Positions 29,001 through 35,130 of a stretch of 63,694 bases of DNA are shown here, one piece after another (position 1 is the first letter of the stretch; the number at the start of each line of letters is the position of its first letter). The notes under the pieces are model-generated. The model saw only the letters and a list, made by a program, of their open reading frames with translations, searched no databases and was not told the DNA's origin. Source of the stretch: a bacterium. Its GTDB lineage: Bacteria > UBP15 > UBA6099. A program made the position numbers and the translations under genes. The stretch spans positions 1-63,694 of the forward strand of contig JAKQPS010000098.1 of assembly GCA_029564595.1 (NCBI GenBank). Direction: 5' to 3'.

Positions 29001-32000
29001 AAATCGAAGGACTTACAGTGGCGGGAGCGCTGCCGGACCCGTATAGCTTCACAGTTACAGCGGAAGACGACACAGGGGCGACAGACGACGGCGCCGCGAC
29101 GTTTACAGTGACGAACGTCGCGCCTTCGGTCTCTGACTGCGCGTTTGATCCCGCAAGCGGAATTCCCGGATTCACTCCGGTGAAACTCTCCTGCACGGTG
29201 ACGGACCCGAACGGGCACGACGACATCGTAAGCGTGAAGGCCCCCGATGCGGACGGAGTGTTCGGGGGAGCGGATTTGGTTCTCGCGAGAGACGGACTCA
29301 CAGACACATACAAAATCGAAGGACTTACAGTGGCGGGAGCGCTGCCGGACCCGTATAGCTTCACAGTTACAGCGGAAGACGACACAGGGGCGACAGACGA
29401 CGGCGCCGCGACGTTCACAGTGACGAACGTCGCGCCTTCGGTCTCAGACTGCGCGTTTGATCCCGCAAGCGGAACTCCCGGTTTCAGTCCGGTGAGACTT
29501 TCCTGCACGGTGACGGACCCGAACGGGCATGGCGACATTGACAGCGTAACGGCTCCCGACGCGGATGGTGTGTTCGGGGGAGCGGATTTGGTTCTCGTGA
29601 GAGACGGACTCACAGACACATACAAAACAGGCGATTTGACGGTGGCGGGAGCGCTGCCGGACCCGTATAGTTTCACAGTTACAGCGGAAGACGACACAGG
29701 GGCGACAGACGACGGCTCCGCGACGTTTACAGTGACGAATGCGGATCCGTCAGTGACGGATTGCGGGTTTGTTCCTGCAAGCGGGGCGCCGGGCGCGAGC
29801 GTCGTTCTCTCCTGCACAGTGACGGATCCGAACGGGCACGGCGACATCGTAAGCGTGAAGGCTCCCGACACGGACGGAGTGTTCGGTGGAGCGGAATTGG
29901 TTCTCGTGAGAGACGGACTCACAGACACATACAAAACAGGCGATTTAACGGTGGCGGGAGCGTTGCCGGACCCGTATAGTTTCACAGTTACAGCGGAAGA
30001 CGACACAGGCGCGACAGACGACGGCTCCGCGACATTTACAGTGACAGGCTCGCCTCCTTCCGTGACGGATTGCGCGTTTGATCCGATTAGCGGAGTTCCC
30101 GGTTTAACTCCGGTTAGGCTGTCCTGCACAGTGACAGACCCGAACGGGCATGACGACATTGACAGCGTGACGGCTCCCGACACGGACAGCGTGTTCGGGG
30201 GAGCGGATTTGGTTCTCGTAAGAGACGGACTCACAGATACATACAAAACAGGCGATTTAATGGTGGCGGGAGCGCTGCCGGATCCGTATAGCTTCACAGT
30301 CACGGCGGAAGACGACACAGGGGCGACAGACGACGGCGCCGCGACGTTTACAGTGACGAACGTCGCGCCTTCGGTCTCTGACTGCGCGTTTGATCCTGCA
30401 ATCGGCGCTCCCGGATTCACCCCGGTGAGACTTTCCTGCACGGTGACGGACCCGAATGGTCACGACGACATCGTAAGCGTGAAGACTCCCGACACGGACG
30501 GAGTGTTCGGGGGAGCGGAATTGGTTCTCGTGAGAGACGGACTCACAGACACATACAAAACAGGCGATTTAACGGTGGCGGGAGCGCTGCCGGACCCGTA
30601 CAGCTTCACAGTTACAGCGGAAGATGACACAGGCGCGACAGACGACGGCGCCGCGACGTTTACAGTGACGAACGTCGCGCCATCGGTCTCCGACTGCGCG
30701 TTTGATCCCGCAAGCGGCGCTCCCGGATTCACTCCGGTGAAACTCTCCTGCACGGTGACGGACCCGAACGGGCATGGCGACATTGACAGCGTAACGGCTC
30801 CCGACGCGGATGGTGTGTTCGGGGGAGCGGATTTGGTTCTCGTGAGAGACGGACTCACAGACACATACAAAACAGGCGATTTAATGGTGGCGGGAGCGCT
30901 GCCGGACCCGTATAGTTTCACAGTTACAGCGGAAGACGACACAGGCGCGACAGACGACGGCGCCGCGACGTTTACAGTGACGAATATCGCGCCAGCGATA
31001 TCCGCTTGCGCGTTCACTCCACCGAGCGGCGCTCCCGGATTCACCCCGGTGAGACTTTCCTGCACGGTGACGGACCCGAATGGTCACGCGGACATCAAAT
31101 CGGTTGCGGCGCCAGACCCGGACGGCGTGTTCGGCGCGGCTCCTATCGCATTGACGAGAGTGGGCGCGACGGATGTTTATCAGTCCGCCGCGCTGACTGT
31201 TCAGGCTGTCGCTCAACTGCCTTATGTTTTCACCGCGACGGCGACCGATTTCAGCGACGCGGCGTCCAGCCAGTCCAACATGCAGTTCACGGTAACGGGT
31301 CTTGTTTTCCCCGGCGCGCCTGTTATTACAAACGCGCAGGGCGCGAACGGCGAGATAACCGTCACGCTTGTCGCCCCGACGATGAACAACGACGGGCTTC
31401 CTCTGACTAATCTTGTGCAGCATTCGTTGTTCGTGTCGCCGACGCCCGGAGGCCCGTACGCGGCGGCGGGGTCGGTTGTTTCCGCAGTCCCCGGAGCTAC
31501 ATACCAGTTCGTGCACAACGGCCCGTTCACATGGTATGACAGTTATTGCTATGTGGCGAGAGCGATCGACTCCGACGGCGGAGAAAGCGTGTATTCCAAC
31601 GAGATGTGCGCGGTGGCTCAGCCACCGGCGTACAGCCCCGGAAAGACATGCGCCCAGTTGCCCGGCGATGTCTACATCGCCCCGGACACCCCCGGCTACG
31701 TGAACCGGCCCACAGGAGTGTCAATCGGCGCGCCGTCCCCGAGCGGCTTCAACTATGTGTACATCGCTGACAATCACAACAACCGCGTGTCCGTATTTGA
31801 CGAGGACTGCAACTTCTACGAGACTTGGGGAGAATATGGAAACGAACCCGGAAACTTCATCATACCCAATGACGTTCTCTACCACGACGGGTTCGTATAT
31901 GTGAGCGACGCGATATCGAGGATACAGAAATTTGACGCGGCCACCGGGGACTACGTGGCGCACGGCACGGTAACGGGGCCATGGATGATGGCCATGTTGC

Positions 32001-32488
32001 CCTCCGGCTCGATGCTTGTGGCGACGCATTATAAAAAACTCGCAGTGTTCGACCCCGTCGCGCTTGTCGAGAACACGGCGGCGGCTATGACCGTCCCTGA
32101 TTCTAACGGAGTGGTTTACAACCCCTCGAACGGGCTGGTATATATCTCGGACAAGGAGAATAACGTTGTGATGGCCTACACGACAGGCGGAACGCCGCAG
32201 CCTGCGAACAATCTAGGTTACGGCCCCGGCAGCGGGTTCGGGCAGCTTGACACGCCCGCCGGACTGGCCGTTGACAGTTCAGGCAACATATATGTGGCAG
32301 ACAGCGGAAACGACAGGATTCAGGTGTTCAGTCCGTCCAACCAACTGATAAACACTATCGGCTCGAAAGGCGCGGGGCCGGGGCAGTTGAGGTCTCCATA
32401 CGGAATAGCGATATCATCCACAACCGGGCTGGTCTGGGTTGCCGACCACCTGAACCAGCGGTTCACAGGATACGCCCCTCCGCCCTGA
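20096..32488 (+). CDS. Giant secreted subtilisin / beta-helix / tandem-repeat surface protein
   Basis: 4,130 residues. A signal peptide (about 1-26, A-R-A cleavage) leads into a two-unit domain with W-R-L-V-S-L-P-V (28-205) and a fervidolysin-like prodomain (about 215-300). The subtilisin domain has Asp326 (DTGVD), His359 (HGTHAAG), Asn456 (AGNS) and Ser519 (GTSSAA). Then follow a PKD-like domain (577-665), a BIG2-like domain (to 745), FG-GAP repeats (760-1140, D-x-D-G-D-x-D-L loops), two sandwich domains, a PQQ-like propeller (1391-1757), two right-handed beta-helix regions each opened by a CSLREA-like G-T-L-R-x-C-I motif (1772-2315, 2321-2696), ten 104-residue sandwich repeats (2697-3736), an Fn3-like domain, and a C-terminal NHL propeller (3852-4130). 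No LPXTG or membrane anchor is seen. Probably cell-surface or extracellular; function unknown. Confidence 0.9.
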   Translation: MRAPHRMAFAVATAIAVAYACATARAATTWTFEKGWRLVSLPVAMEGRNLCDYLPGLSVSKINGGGYANCIDGASATVETGKGYWVYFPEKTQVIFPSAIRTGGTYKAALKRGWNIIGSPVGVTMPWNGEILVNGVAVTMSPKTGRVIYRYDPNQKKYAPAESMEPWTGYAIYAVEDCELQFPVSQGEGITQGGTEEVETLPGGERVVARQLIVAKATGTTEAFFEVEVARYGIAILGKNSSAGLYQIQLPVDVDIETAAETLKKMGVAEAAAPHYVFGISEHIPFDPPYAPGVDPAQSWAFKKIRAPGVWTAYHSGSAPTLAFVDTGVDSAHMDFTGKLVPGADFIGDGNGTQDGHGHGTHAAGLAAAAGDNGYGVAGVCWGCRVMPVKVCDSKGDCPFFAVMNGITFAANAGADVINLSVQGKVEQGSDAWKIFQTVIDHAVGTGATVVAAAGNSASDAFSFVPAGLEGVITVGATDEGDALTAFSNFGAALDIAAPGVRVYSLEPGGWMEYRDGTSSAAALVSGAAGLIIGARPTASNDEVAAFLRETADPAAGAYPPLGRLNLERLMAAASPPNAAPQIHAIYAIPDSVSPGATIDVSAQVYDSDGDALTYKWESNFGAAAPGSGATAKWTAPATRGAYAVRLTVSDGRGGNASAKAYVGVGLDGLFMIRMGGIPAFMRVGETFEFKAYGQFADGEIYPMNIEWELASPHGVISADGKFTALLEGEAMLTARAGEMRRDAVVTILAPGETPPPLTVSGFAAPAGGDVVLTGDYGYDRLVVGDITGDGVNDLIVGGVDGLLPFKAYRGAGDGSFFLISTFGPNGCNTNHMALADIDGDGDLDLGAACLSGGGFKIYKNNGAGSFSISQQLCSPGCNGTSIVFADMSRNMRMDVFGSDTITTNRNRIFYYDEAQHALGNPGMFQTSGVEAGSQANTQKVDVAYFNRTSGGSEDHYLDFAEANYNTQTRIYLYNTATGAYDMSSQFGAASSNTLIVAEVTGGGAPCDGDWDVIVAENSAIEGINIFRGNGSGGVSSNTPLATTPATEFYSLTLAETENNIMPEIVAGTLDNKKARLFTSTGDSEACALSYKLETMDLPEYSMDVSFGDFTGNRNPDLAIAGGNYITNEVWINDTAGSNTAPGAPASAGCSVIESAGAGVLRLNWEKGTDAEAGLNKNLLTYDLRLTEHNAAAPSAAQPDRWSGAAAFRMGNYLRSRSLGGGNTYQMDFSLGDDTALNVPYGSYYFNVRTVDAANARSAWFAPGLPVKCDNFVPEITSAAVFNPPFILNNGFSLTALSVTVKDYNGIADITAASVNLTNINGTAALALTHESGGAEAMKFAASAINSTSGLAPGTKTATVSVQDAAGAVPIGYPASVSLDVEQWPEMTVCGDDWPMFNCDERRRSVSGVDSLWFVPFEQKWSKSLAQTTTAAPVVKDSVVMIGLSDGTLAAYATSDGSPEWSAAAGAGPVAAAGAVASSGGVDALYTVSGSKVYAHRVSDGSAFWAAPNESATASITLPPIAMLSPVAATYDLLFFVDVNGIVHAVNKSDGALRWKVKGTGSAAVAAPIAVGNGVLFVGDTAGNIFAFDTMTGTQAASATLPGGPEIKSIIVASNRLIILTPQTIYALSMSGAPVWNRPNPNGENFTGSAAWVESESTLYAADDGGWVYKINAAGTIAESGQLPGGPAVDAPLVYVSGVVYAGAQDGKIYGINTDGMGVTSSVSACPGSGVTGGLAVADETLFAVCGGAASKTLFAYKKADGLGPQADTCPQVSDSTDGAGLGTLRDCITKANATPVTHGNITFAGALSGATIAIGPNPLPAITADGVSIDGAALSITIDGSGCTATNCHGFKITEANATIKNLTIVNFSKDTCDDLQGASAPFVTGCAAIAVDGNASGQVTITGNTIGIKTNGDMAGNYHGIHVGGCPGGVCAAMNVDIGGNAAQYRNVISGSLGKGIALNENAEGVSIKGNYIGTARDGRSCSSGGNSTSNLGGGIYMIRAMDNSIGVEPGGAAGESNVISCNGNQATPSANTGGIYVDRSVSVGTHIAGNCIGLCLSAANRCEQDCGGNHGPGIVFSDVYASAGNKAELGYDGDDKYTNVISGNKLQGIYMYNAQHVNIRNARIGLPQKNTAVEDYTDRGNTNDGIMMTGSSRYNTIVNNAAYPVRIAYNDASGILIEDVGASNNKFTGVLIYENDNPDNEPVELSNGANQNVLRPVIGSILTSGANFNITVNPVIVCTGCEVALYQATDSLLGIAEDGTGYGEGPYLLGTATTDGTGAATFTNVAVAQGEFVTAIFTDGNSNSSMFALNKEVQPEDCVKVTSTADSGLGTLRHCINYANSNPGFAIMFDAALSGQTITPLTQLPTVTANGTSIDGDINSDGTPDITISGASCGVCDGLVWKAGNGTIKGLKVIRFSGATKAGIRLETAAAMNNTITGNYIGNTGAAAFANRYGVYILTNANGNIIGPNNVISGNTEHGIYIYATNSHTIKGNAIGSNAAMTSGIPNNRGVYIFSGSSNTIGGSGANEANLIAYNTNNGINTQLGTEADYNKYSRNRVFSNGGPETAGILNADGVNKNIKPPIINSIVANGANYDIGMTIQSPITSGCTLALPCVVEVFSVDNPPGVWPDTTAGEAYMFAAAQNVTTCAAFPCNISFSIPQASVWGAATRLTATVTSANNNTSMFANNRTLNQPPSVTDCAFDPISGAPGFTPVRLSCTVTDPNGHGDIDSVTAPDADGVFGGADLILVRDGLTDTYKIEGLTVAGALPDPYSFTVTAEDDTGATDDGAATFTVTNAAPTVSGCAFTPPSGAPGFTPVRLSCTVTDPNGHDDIVSVKAPDADGVFGGAELVLVRDGLTDTYKTGDLTVAGALPDPYSFTVAAEDDTGATDDGAATFTVENVAPTVSGCAFTPPSGAPGFTPVKLSCTVTDPNGHADIKSVTAPDTDGVFGGAELVLVRDGSTDIYEIEGLTVAGALPDPYSFTVTAEDDTGATDDGAATFTVTNVAPSVSDCAFDPASGIPGFTPVKLSCTVTDPNGHDDIVSVKAPDADGVFGGADLVLARDGLTDTYKIEGLTVAGALPDPYSFTVTAEDDTGATDDGAATFTVTNVAPSVSDCAFDPASGTPGFSPVRLSCTVTDPNGHGDIDSVTAPDADGVFGGADLVLVRDGLTDTYKTGDLTVAGALPDPYSFTVTAEDDTGATDDGSATFTVTNADPSVTDCGFVPASGAPGASVVLSCTVTDPNGHGDIVSVKAPDTDGVFGGAELVLVRDGLTDTYKTGDLTVAGALPDPYSFTVTAEDDTGATDDGSATFTVTGSPPSVTDCAFDPISGVPGLTPVRLSCTVTDPNGHDDIDSVTAPDTDSVFGGADLVLVRDGLTDTYKTGDLMVAGALPDPYSFTVTAEDDTGATDDGAATFTVTNVAPSVSDCAFDPAIGAPGFTPVRLSCTVTDPNGHDDIVSVKTPDTDGVFGGAELVLVRDGLTDTYKTGDLTVAGALPDPYSFTVTAEDDTGATDDGAATFTVTNVAPSVSDCAFDPASGAPGFTPVKLSCTVTDPNGHGDIDSVTAPDADGVFGGADLVLVRDGLTDTYKTGDLMVAGALPDPYSFTVTAEDDTGATDDGAATFTVTNIAPAISACAFTPPSGAPGFTPVRLSCTVTDPNGHADIKSVAAPDPDGVFGAAPIALTRVGATDVYQSAALTVQAVAQLPYVFTATATDFSDAASSQSNMQFTVTGLVFPGAPVITNAQGANGEITVTLVAPTMNNDGLPLTNLVQHSLFVSPTPGGPYAAAGSVVSAVPGATYQFVHNGPFTWYDSYCYVARAIDSDGGESVYSNEMCAVAQPPAYSPGKTCAQLPGDVYIAPDTPGYVNRPTGVSIGAPSPSGFNYVYIADNHNNRVSVFDEDCNFYETWGEYGNEPGNFIIPNDVLYHDGFVYVSDAISRIQKFDAATGDYVAHGTVTGPWMMAMLPSGSMLVATHYKKLAVFDPVALVENTAAAMTVPDSNGVVYNPSNGLVYISDKENNVVMAYTTGGTPQPANNLGYGPGSGFGQLDTPAGLAVDSSGNIYVADSGNDRIQVFSPSNQLINTIGSKGAGPGQLRSPYGIAISSTTGLVWVADHLNQRFTGYAPPP
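28187..31303 (+). repeat. Ten tandem 312-bp repeats within the giant gene
   Basis: Each unit encodes 104 residues with C-A-F-x-P, L-S-C-T-V-T-D-P-N-G-H, V-F-G-G-A and A-E-D-D-T-G-A-T-D-D-G. Units 1-9 are nearly identical at DNA level; unit 10 is diverged after its midpoint. Two residue variants alternate (DIDSVT with GGADL, DIVSVK with GGAEL), most regularly in units 5-9. Confidence 0.95.
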
Positions 32489-32559
32489 TAGAGCGCTGCG
32501 CGCGCGCCTCTGTTCAATGTCGCTCGTTTTCGGGCATGCGAGGCGCATGCTCGACTGCA

Positions 32560-32588
32560 TTGCCGCTTCATATTCCGGGCGGTATAAT
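32560..32588 (+). promoter_or_regulatory. Promoter of the hicBA operon
   Basis: TTGCCG (32560-32565) and a perfect TATAAT (32583-32588) are 17 bp apart, 30 bp before the hicB start. A perfect inverted repeat GCATGCG/CGCATGC (32534-32550) lies just upstream. Confidence 0.65.
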
Positions 32589-32617
32589 TAGATAAGAAGA
32601 AAGAGGGAGTTGAAGGA

Positions 32618-32827
32618 ATGAAGTATAGGGTGATAATCGAACAGGATGAGGACGGCGTTTTTGTGGCAGAATGCCCGTCTTTTCCGGGATGCGTGTCGCA
32701 GGGCGCAACGCGGGCGGAAGCCGAGGAAAATATTAAGGACGCCATCAAGGGCTATATAGAAAGTCTGATGAAACACAACGAGGCCGCCCCGCCGTCCATA
32801 TATGAGTCATACGTCGAGGTCGGGTGA
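32618..32827 (+). CDS. hicB: HicB-like antitoxin
   Basis: 69 residues with the partial RNase H-like fold of HicB: Y-R-V-I-I-E-Q-D-E-D-G-V-F-V-A-E-C-P, then F-P-G-C-V-S-Q-G-A-T-x-A-E-A. This short form lacks a C-terminal DNA-binding helix-turn-helix, so it probably neutralises the toxin without being a full repressor. GAAGGA precedes the ATG; the stop abuts the toxin start (TGAATG). Antitoxin-first order is common in HicB-HicA variants of this size. Confidence 0.9.
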   Translation: MKYRVIIEQDEDGVFVAECPSFPGCVSQGATRAEAEENIKDAIKGYIESLMKHNEAAPPSIYESYVEVG

Positions 32828-33055
32828 ATGACCCGGCTGCCGGTAGTGTCAGATCAGGAAACTATAGCGGCTTTCAGAAAATGCGGATATGAAATAGACC
32901 ACCAGACGGGCGGCCACATAATACTGAGGAACTCGAAACAGCCTCATCGCCGATTGACAATTCCAAATCATAAGGATATCGCAAAAGGAACACTGCGTTC
33001 TTTAATACGACAAGCCGGTTTGACTGTGGAAGAATTTGCGCGGCTACTGAGTTGA
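32828..33055 (+). CDS. hicA: HicA-like mRNA interferase toxin
   Basis: 75 residues, dsRNA-binding-like fold. The catalytic histidine is in G-G-H-I-I-L-R (about residue 30), preceded by the F-R-K-C-G-Y-E-I-D-H-Q-T motif and followed by L-T-I-P-N-H-K-D-I-A-K-G-T-L-R. HicA cleaves mRNA in a ribosome-independent way. It starts one base after the antitoxin stop. A convergent gene begins only 24 bp downstream on the other strand. Confidence 0.92.
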   Translation: MTRLPVVSDQETIAAFRKCGYEIDHQTGGHIILRNSKQPHRRLTIPNHKDIAKGTLRSLIRQAGLTVEEFARLLS

Positions 33056-33078
33056 ACCCGGATACCGACGGCGGGCGG

Positions 33079-33465
33079 TCAGCTTTTTTTCGAGGCATGC
33101 CGTTTTGCGGCGGGCTTTTTCTTCTGCCACCGTTTCGCCACGAAGGCTTCCACCTGAGCAGGCTCCTCGAAGAGGATCTTCGAGTCTTTGCCTCTGCGGT
33201 TCTGCGTGCAGGTGTCCGGCTCGTATTCCCGGCAGATGTAAGGCCTGTTCTCGTAATCCGAGCAGCGGTTGTCTTTAAGGAATTTGCACGGAGACTCGAA
33301 TTCGAGCACCCAGTCGTCCTCTAAGTCTTTATAGACCGCCACGTTGTGATGCGAAACCAGCCAGCGGATATCCTCGAAATCCGATTTCGAATTCGGGGCG
33401 TCGATTACTATAGCGGCGTATCGGCAGCAGCTCGCGTTGCATTTGTCCGGAACACACTTCTTCAT
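33079..33465 (-). CDS. YkgJ-family cysteine-cluster protein
   Basis: 128 residues. Cysteines C-x4-C-x3-C-C at the N-terminus (CVPDKCNASCC), then C-K-F-L-x4-C-x-D-Y-x2-R-P-x-I-C-R-E-Y near residues 63-81 define the YkgJ/CxxCxxCC family, thought to bind zinc or an Fe-S cluster; biochemical role unknown. The lysine/alanine-rich tail is unlike the core. AGGAGA precedes the ATG. Monocistronic. Confidence 0.85.
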   Translation of the reverse strand: MKKCVPDKCNASCCRYAAIVIDAPNSKSDFEDIRWLVSHHNVAVYKDLEDDWVLEFESPCKFLKDNRCSDYENRPYICREYEPDTCTQNRRGKDSKILFEEPAQVEAFVAKRWQKKKPAAKRHASKKS

Positions 33466-33588
33466 GGTCGTTATGCCTCTCCTGATTGTTCGCGTCTGGA
33501 TGTTGAGAATCGCGAAAAAACCAAAGACATTATAGCGGACGCCCGCTCAGGGTAAAGAGGGATTTTAAAACGTCCGGCGGAGCTTGAA

Positions 33589-34086
33589 TCAGAGTTTCGA
33601 GCCGGAGTAAAGCACCGATTTGTCCAGCGGTATGTAGAACGTGGCCGCGATCTTCAAGTCCTCGGCGGTGTTGTTAGGGAACGACACCACTTCGGTGACC
33701 ACGCCTTTTGCTTTCAACATGTGTATCAGGTCGCAGAAATCCCCGTCGCCGGACACGAGGACGACGGCGTCGAGCCGTTCTGCCATAGCGATAGTGTCGA
33801 TGGCGATGCCCATGTCCCAGTCGCCCTTCGCCGTGCCGTCCGGCCTGACTCGCAGGTCCTTGGATTTGATTTCGTAGCCGATGCCCGTGAGGATGTTGAT
33901 AAAGCCGGACTGGTCGATGTCGGGCGTCTGCACGATGTATGCGATGGCCCTGATAAGTTGTCTGTCGTTCAGGCAGATGTTGAGAAGCTTTGTAAAGTCC
34001 ACTTTCGCGTGATGTTGATATTTCGCGGAATAAAACAGGTTTTGGACATCCACGAAGATGCCCACTCTTTGAGCTTTCAGCGACAT
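33589..34086 (-). CDS. NYN/LabA-like PIN-fold protein (DUF88)
   Basis: 165 residues. The NYN nuclease acidic residues can be placed: Asp in FVDVQNLFYS (near residue 13), G-D-W-D-M-G-I-A-I-D (about 88-97) and V-S-G-D-G-D-F (about 111-117). These proteins are RNA-processing nucleases of the PIN fold with a single metal. Cytoplasmic. GGAGG precedes the ATG. The gene lies 59 bp from recR on the same strand and may be co-transcribed with the recombination operon. Confidence 0.88.
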   Translation of the reverse strand: MSLKAQRVGIFVDVQNLFYSAKYQHHAKVDFTKLLNICLNDRQLIRAIAYIVQTPDIDQSGFINILTGIGYEIKSKDLRVRPDGTAKGDWDMGIAIDTIAMAERLDAVVLVSGDGDFCDLIHMLKAKGVVTEVVSFPNNTAEDLKIAATFYIPLDKSVLYSGSKL

Positions 34087-34144
34087 TTAATAGCGCCTCC
34101 GGTGAGTTCGATGTAGTTTTTTAGCGAGATTGCGGTTGTGATAT

Positions 34145-34762
34145 TCATTGTTCGTCGTTAAGGAAAAAAGCCTCCTGACGCTCTTTGTGAGCGATGGAAA
34201 TTGTTTCGCTGTCGAGGAAATCGATGTCGGCTCCTCTGGGGAGGCCGCGCGCGGGCCTCGTCAGCTTTATGCCTGCGTTCTTCAGCCTTTTAACGATGTA
34301 CGCCGCCGTGGATTCCCCTTCAAGAGTGGGATTGGTGGCGATGAGAACCTCCTTTATGCCGCCTGCGCCTGCCCGGCTGAACAGAGAGGCGAGATTCAGT
34401 TTTTCAGGCCCCGATCCGCGCGTGTAGTTTATCGTGCCGCCGAGCACGTGGTAAACGCCCTCGTGGCTGCCTGAGCTTTCGAAAGCTATGACGTCTTCGG
34501 CGCTCTCCACGACGCAGACGAAAGAGCGGTCGCGAGTTTCGTCCGAGCAAATTTCGCAAGGGTCCTGCTCGGTGTCTATGCCGCAGACGGAGCATGGGCG
34601 GATGGCTTTCTTCGCCCTTACGATGGCGCGGCCTATCTCCCGCGCCTCCTCGTAGTCCATTGCGAGCACGGCTTCCGCCATGCGCCGCGCCGACCTTGGC
34701 CCGACTCCGGGCAGTTTGCGGAGCGCGTCTATGAGCTTTTGCAACGAAAGGGGTCTTTTCAT
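34145..34762 (-). CDS. recR: Recombination mediator RecR
   Basis: 205 residues, typical length. Helix-hairpin-helix L-P-G-V-G-P-R-S-A (about 17-25), the zinc finger C-S-V-C-x8-D-P-C-x-I-C (57-72), and the Toprim domain with V-V-E-S-A-E-D and A-T-N-P-T-L-E-G-E. RecR works with RecF/RecO to load RecA at gaps. Third gene in the conserved dnaX-ybaB-recR order, 22 bp after ybaB. Confidence 0.97.
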   Translation of the reverse strand: MKRPLSLQKLIDALRKLPGVGPRSARRMAEAVLAMDYEEAREIGRAIVRAKKAIRPCSVCGIDTEQDPCEICSDETRDRSFVCVVESAEDVIAFESSGSHEGVYHVLGGTINYTRGSGPEKLNLASLFSRAGAGGIKEVLIATNPTLEGESTAAYIVKRLKNAGIKLTRPARGLPRGADIDFLDSETISIAHKERQEAFFLNDEQ

Positions 34763-34784
34763 CCGTAAGAGCGCCGTTCGGACG

Positions 34785-35114
34785 TCACATCGGCGGAAAT
34801 TGCAGTCCGGGGATCTTCGGCAGCATGTTCGCCATCGCTCCCATCTTCGACTGCGAGAACTCCTCCGCTTTTTTCATGGCGTCTCTGACCGCGAACAGCA
34901 CGAGGTCTTCGAGCATCTCCACGTCCGAGGGGTCGACCGCCGACGGGTCTATCTTCACCTCGAGGATGTCCCTCGTTCCGTTCACCTTGCAGGTCACTTT
35001 GCCGCCGGGGGCGCTGCCCGTGATGCGGGCCTCGTCCAGTTCGGCCTGTATTCGCGCCATGTCCTCCTGCATCTTTTTCAGGAGGCCTCCAATATTTCCC
35101 ATATCGAACGACAT
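34785..35114 (-). CDS. YbaB/EbfC family nucleoid-associated protein
   Basis: 109 residues. M-x-N-I-G-G-L-L-K-K-M-Q-E-D-M-A-R-I-Q-A-E-L start, then G-G-K-V-T-C-K-V-N-G and the V-E-M-L-E-D-L-V helix. Small dimeric DNA-binding protein, usually encoded between dnaX and recR as here. The frame continues upstream as low-complexity arginine/proline text that overlaps dnaX, so the internal ATG at 35114 is the start. 16 bp from dnaX. Confidence 0.93.
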   Translation of the reverse strand: MSFDMGNIGGLLKKMQEDMARIQAELDEARITGSAPGGKVTCKVNGTRDILEVKIDPSAVDPSDVEMLEDLVLFAVRDAMKKAEEFSQSKMGAMANMLPKIPGLQFPPM

Positions 35115-35130
35115 GAGTTTTCTCCAGTTG

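Noticed and set aside
28591-30441. 616-codon open frame on the minus strand, with more antisense frames at 30460-31065 and 27904-28572
   Set aside because: It lies antisense to the tandem repeats; open only because the 312-bp unit has no stop in that frame. No ribosome site, and the product is a low-complexity repeat.
28187-31303. Repeat array considered as CRISPR
   Set aside because: The units are 312 bp, in frame, and without spacers; they are protein-domain repeats.
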